Shown: in pieces, positions 13,906 to 15,575 of the stretch
Position numbering within the stretch: position 1 is the first letter of the stretch
How the letters are laid out: each line of letters opens with the position of its first letter
Translations under genes and position numbers: made by a program
Source: an uncultured Collinsella sp.
GTDB taxonomy: Bacteria; Actinomycetota; Coriobacteriia; Coriobacteriales; Coriobacteriaceae
DNA: 15,575 bases
Reading direction: 5' to 3'
Assembly: GCA_902478365.1 (NCBI GenBank)
Contig: CABSKX010000050.1
Span: 1 to 15,575, forward strand
Notes under the pieces: model-generated
Databases searched by the model: none
What the model saw: the letters and a program-made list of their open reading frames with translations, nothing else
Told to the model about the DNA's origin: nothing

Positions 13906-13927
13906 AGTATACCCACCCATCGAAAAA
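13906..13927 (-). promoter_or_regulatory. Candidate promoter -10 of the membrane-protein gene
   Basis: On the minus strand TATACT (13906-13911) lies about 38 bp upstream of the start codon. TTTTTCGATGG (13917-13927, minus strand) lies just upstream and matches 11 bases of the third 33-bp repeat before the ATPase. No strong -35 is seen. Confidence 0.35.
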
Positions 13928-13966
13928 CCGAACGGGAGGGCGTGCAGAAGCTCCAAGACTGCCCCC

Positions 13967-13980
13967 AACGACTAGTCGTT
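13967..13980. repeat. 14-bp perfect palindrome in the spacer
   Basis: AACGACTAGTCGTT reads the same on both strands. It is embedded in text (CCAAGACTGCC before it, AAGAACGTCC after it) that resembles the 37-bp repeats flanking the ATPase, so it is probably part of a dispersed intergenic repeat. Confidence 0.5.
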
Positions 13981-14011
13981 TAAGAACGTCCCCAATGACT
14001 GTCTCGGGATG

Positions 14012-14078
14012 AGTTGCGGTGGAATAGGGATTGTTTTGCGCCCGCCGGCCCCTATTCAGTCCCCATTTCACCGCAACT
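14012..14078. repeat. Intergenic hairpin repeat with an 11-nt asymmetric insertion
   Basis: The left arm AGTTGCGGTGGAATAGGG (14012-14029) is complementary to CCCTATTC (14050-14057) plus CACCGCAACT (14069-14078). An extra AGTCCCCATTT (14058-14068) splits the right arm. The 20-base loop is GC-rich at its end. There is no T-run, so it looks more like a REP-type structural repeat than a terminator. The spacer 13868-14112 holds no gene that I can support. Confidence 0.65.
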
Positions 14079-14150
14079 TGGAGGAGGACAGAAAAAGCCC
14101 TGCCGCGGGGTATGAACTGCGCCCCAAATCTTGGACGCCCTAAATAGCGA

Positions 14151-15053
14151 CTAGGCCGCGAGGGCCTGATTCCGGAACTCCTCCGGGGTCAGGCCCTTCA
14201 ATCTTACCTGCCTCCGACTCGTGTTCCAGTGGACTATGTATTCCTCCAGGTCGCGTTTGAAATCCTCGAACGTCTTCCACTCGCGGCCCCTGTAGAACTC
14301 GTCCTTGACGTGGCCGAAGAGCTGCTCGGTGGCGGCATTGTCGATGCAGTTCGCCTTCCTGGACATGCTCTGGACGATGCCGGCGGCCTCGAGCCTGGAT
14401 GTGTATGAGGCGTGCTGGTACTGCCAGCCCCGGTCCGAGTGCATGGTCGGGGCGGCGCCCTCGGGGATCTTGGACAGCAGCTCGTCGAGCATCCTCGCCT
14501 GCTGGGACATGTCGGGCGTGGTCGATATGTCGCTCGCCACGATCTCCTTGGTGCAGAAGTCCAGCGTCGGGGCCCAGTAGGCCTTGCCGCCGGCCACCTT
14601 GAACTCGGTGACGTCCGTCCCCAGCTTCTGCCACGGGGCCCCGGCGTCGAAATCCCTCGCGATCACGTTCTCGAACGTTCTGCCGACGACGCCCTTGTAC
14701 GAGTTGTACCTGTGGTAGGCCGTCTCGCGTCTGATCCCGCAGCGGATCCCCATCTCGCGCATCATCTTGAGCACGGTCTTGTCGGCTATCACGGCCCCCT
14801 CTTCCGCCCTGAGGCACATCGCTATCTGCCGGTGCCCGCAGCCGTTGGCGGTGCGCGAGAAGATCTCGGCGGCCGCCTCCCGGAGCTCGGGGCGCGTGGG
14901 CCTCGGCGGGCGCGAGGGCGTAGTAGTAGGTCGACCGCTTGAGCTCGGCGCATGCGAGCAGGTGCCCGAGCGCGTGCCCCTCGGCGCGCAGGGCCGCGAC
15001 CGCTTCGGCCTTCGCCCTGGTCAGAGCCCGTCCCTCTCGACCAGGGCGCGTAA
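14151..15053 (-). pseudogene. IS3-family transposase OrfB, frameshifted
   Basis: This is the DDE integrase-core half of an IS3 transposase. It would normally be made as an OrfAB fusion by -1 slippage on the A7 run at 15054-15060. After the slip the -1 frame reads through LTRAKAEAVAALRAEGHAL and KRSTYYYAL (to about 14914). The rest of the protein, from RPPRPTRPELREAAAEIF, continues in a different frame, so one base is inserted (or two lost) around 14905-14916. From 14819 the frame is intact to the TAG at 14151. It shows the catalytic triad as GTDVTEF (Asp), HSDRGWQYQ (Asp) and NAATEQLFGHVKDE (Glu). The C-terminus EEYIVHWNTSRRQVRLKG is also typical. A sequencing error at this GC-rich point cannot be excluded. 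Confidence 0.8.
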
Positions 15054-15512
15054 TTTTTTTAGGTAGGCCACCTCGGCCTCGAGTCTACGGCACCGCTCCT
15101 CGAGCTCCTCCTCGCGGGTCCGCGGCCTCGCCCTGGAACCGCTCGGCCGGCCTTTGGGCCTCGGGCGCAGGGCCTCCGCGCCGCCCCGGCGGTATAGCGC
15201 GCACCACTTCTTGAGCGGCGACATCGACATTATGCCGAACGCCGCCATCGCCTCGGTCTTCGTCATGCCGCCGTCGACGACGGCGGAGGCGGCGGCGACC
15301 TTCTGCTCGTATGTGTACCTGCCCTGCTTTCCGTCCATGCGCAGCAGCACCTCGCTCCCGAACGCGCGGTATATCTCCTGCCATCTTCTCACGGCTTCCG
15401 CGGGAAGCGAAAGGGCAATCGCGGCAGATTTATACCCGTGCCCGAGCTCGAAGAGCCCTATGGCCGCCTTCCTGGCCTCGACATCATGCTTCACCCTCAA
15501 ATCAACGCGCAT
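15021..15512 (-). CDS. IS3-family transposase OrfA (helix-turn-helix)
   Basis: A 163-residue DNA-binding half of the IS3 transposase, which recognises the element ends. Two helix-turn-helix-like repeats are visible: residues about 10-45 (EARKAAIGLFELGHGYKSAA) and about 65-105 (YTYEQKVAAASAVVDGGMTK). A basic linker RPRPKGRPSGSRARPRTR follows, and then a leucine-zipper-like helix EEELEERCRRLEAEVAYLKK that would mediate dimerisation. The reading frame ends 8 codons after the A7 run at 15054-15060, where -1 slippage leads into the orfB frame. The ATG at 15512 lacks a clear ribosome binding site, which is common for low-expression IS genes; a downstream GTG is possible. Confidence 0.85.
   Translation of the reverse strand: MRVDLRVKHDVEARKAAIGLFELGHGYKSAAIALSLPAEAVRRWQEIYRAFGSEVLLRMDGKQGRYTYEQKVAAASAVVDGGMTKTEAMAAFGIMSMSPLKKWCALYRRGGAEALRPRPKGRPSGSRARPRTREEELEERCRRLEAEVAYLKKLRALVERDGL
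15054..15060 (-). other. A7 programmed -1 frameshift site of the IS
   Basis: On the minus strand the codons CTA AAA AAA TTA contain seven consecutive A residues. Slipping back one base moves ribosomes from the orfA frame to the frame that encodes the start of OrfB (ALTRAKAEAV). This is the classic IS3 arrangement. Confidence 0.75.
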
Positions 15513-15575
15513 AAAGAAAGTGGAGTGGGTATGATGAATTGGACACCTAGTTAAGAGCGAAAGGTGTTCAAGATG

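Larger units (their letters stand above)
14113..15554 (-). mobile_element. IS3-family insertion sequence (IS150-like group)
   Basis: The element contains orfA, an A7 slippage site and a DDE-transposase orfB, the standard IS3 layout, in about 1.44 kb. The orfB-side end is probably TGAACTGCGCCCCAAATCTT starting at 14113, which resembles the IS150-group terminus style. The orfA-side end is less sure: TTAACTAGGTGTCCAATTC (minus strand from 15554) matches weakly. I could not find a target duplication. The region is more GC-rich than the neighbouring genes. The frameshift in orfB suggests that this copy cannot move by itself. Confidence 0.75.

Noticed and set aside
13616..13975. Plus-strand frames opposite the membrane protein start
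   Set aside because: Shadow frames; the minus-strand gene has a strong ribosome binding site and membrane segments.
14140..14817. Second minus-strand frame overlapping orfB
   Set aside because: Its Arg/Gly-rich composition is typical of an out-of-frame translation; the DDE motifs are in the other frame.
15541..15570. Hairpin GGACACCT/AGGTGTTC at the right edge as the exact IS end
   Set aside because: The arms are imperfect and do not match the other end of the element; the window stops too soon to define the terminus or a target duplication.

Overview
This window most likely comes from a gut Coriobacteriia genome, probably Collinsella. The reasons are the high G+C, the actinobacterial-style galactose genes, a flavodiiron protein and a large number of hairpin-forming intergenic repeats. 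The assignment is from memory of such genomes and was not searched. The main theme is galactose catabolism by two routes: the tagatose-6-phosphate pathway (LacA, LacB, a LacC-like kinase and a class II tagatose-bisphosphate-type aldolase) and part of the Leloir pathway (GalK, GalT).

Layout. On the left, a class II aldolase (minus) is divergent from a DeoR-family regulator (plus) across a 334-bp control region. Next comes an fprA-type flavodiiron protein (minus), separated from the regulator gene by a strong hairpin terminator. A LacI-family regulator (minus) is divergent from galK-galT (plus). Their shared control region carries three copies of one operator-like motif. galT ends at a strong terminator.

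In the centre, a stand-alone AAA-type ATPase with a DUF4143-like C-terminus sits alone on the plus strand. It is preceded by three tandem 33-bp repeats and flanked on both sides by copies of a 37-bp direct repeat. Convergent to it is a minus-strand operon read lacA, lacB, lacX-like epimerase, lacC, which ends at an elaborate 99-nt hairpin.

On the right are a minus-strand multi-pass membrane protein of unknown role with its own terminator, a repeat-rich spacer, and an IS3-family insertion sequence. The IS has orfA, an A7 slippage site, and an orfB that appears to be broken by a one-base frameshift.

How the genes fit together. LacAB would convert galactose-6-phosphate to tagatose-6-phosphate, the PfkB kinase would make tagatose-1,6-bisphosphate, and the aldolase would cleave it to triose phosphates. 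GalK and GalT would process free galactose. No PTS, permease, beta-galactosidase, phospho-beta-galactosidase or galE lies in the window, so the source of galactose-6-phosphate is not visible. The least explained parts are the ATPase with its repeat array and the dense palindromic intergenic elements.
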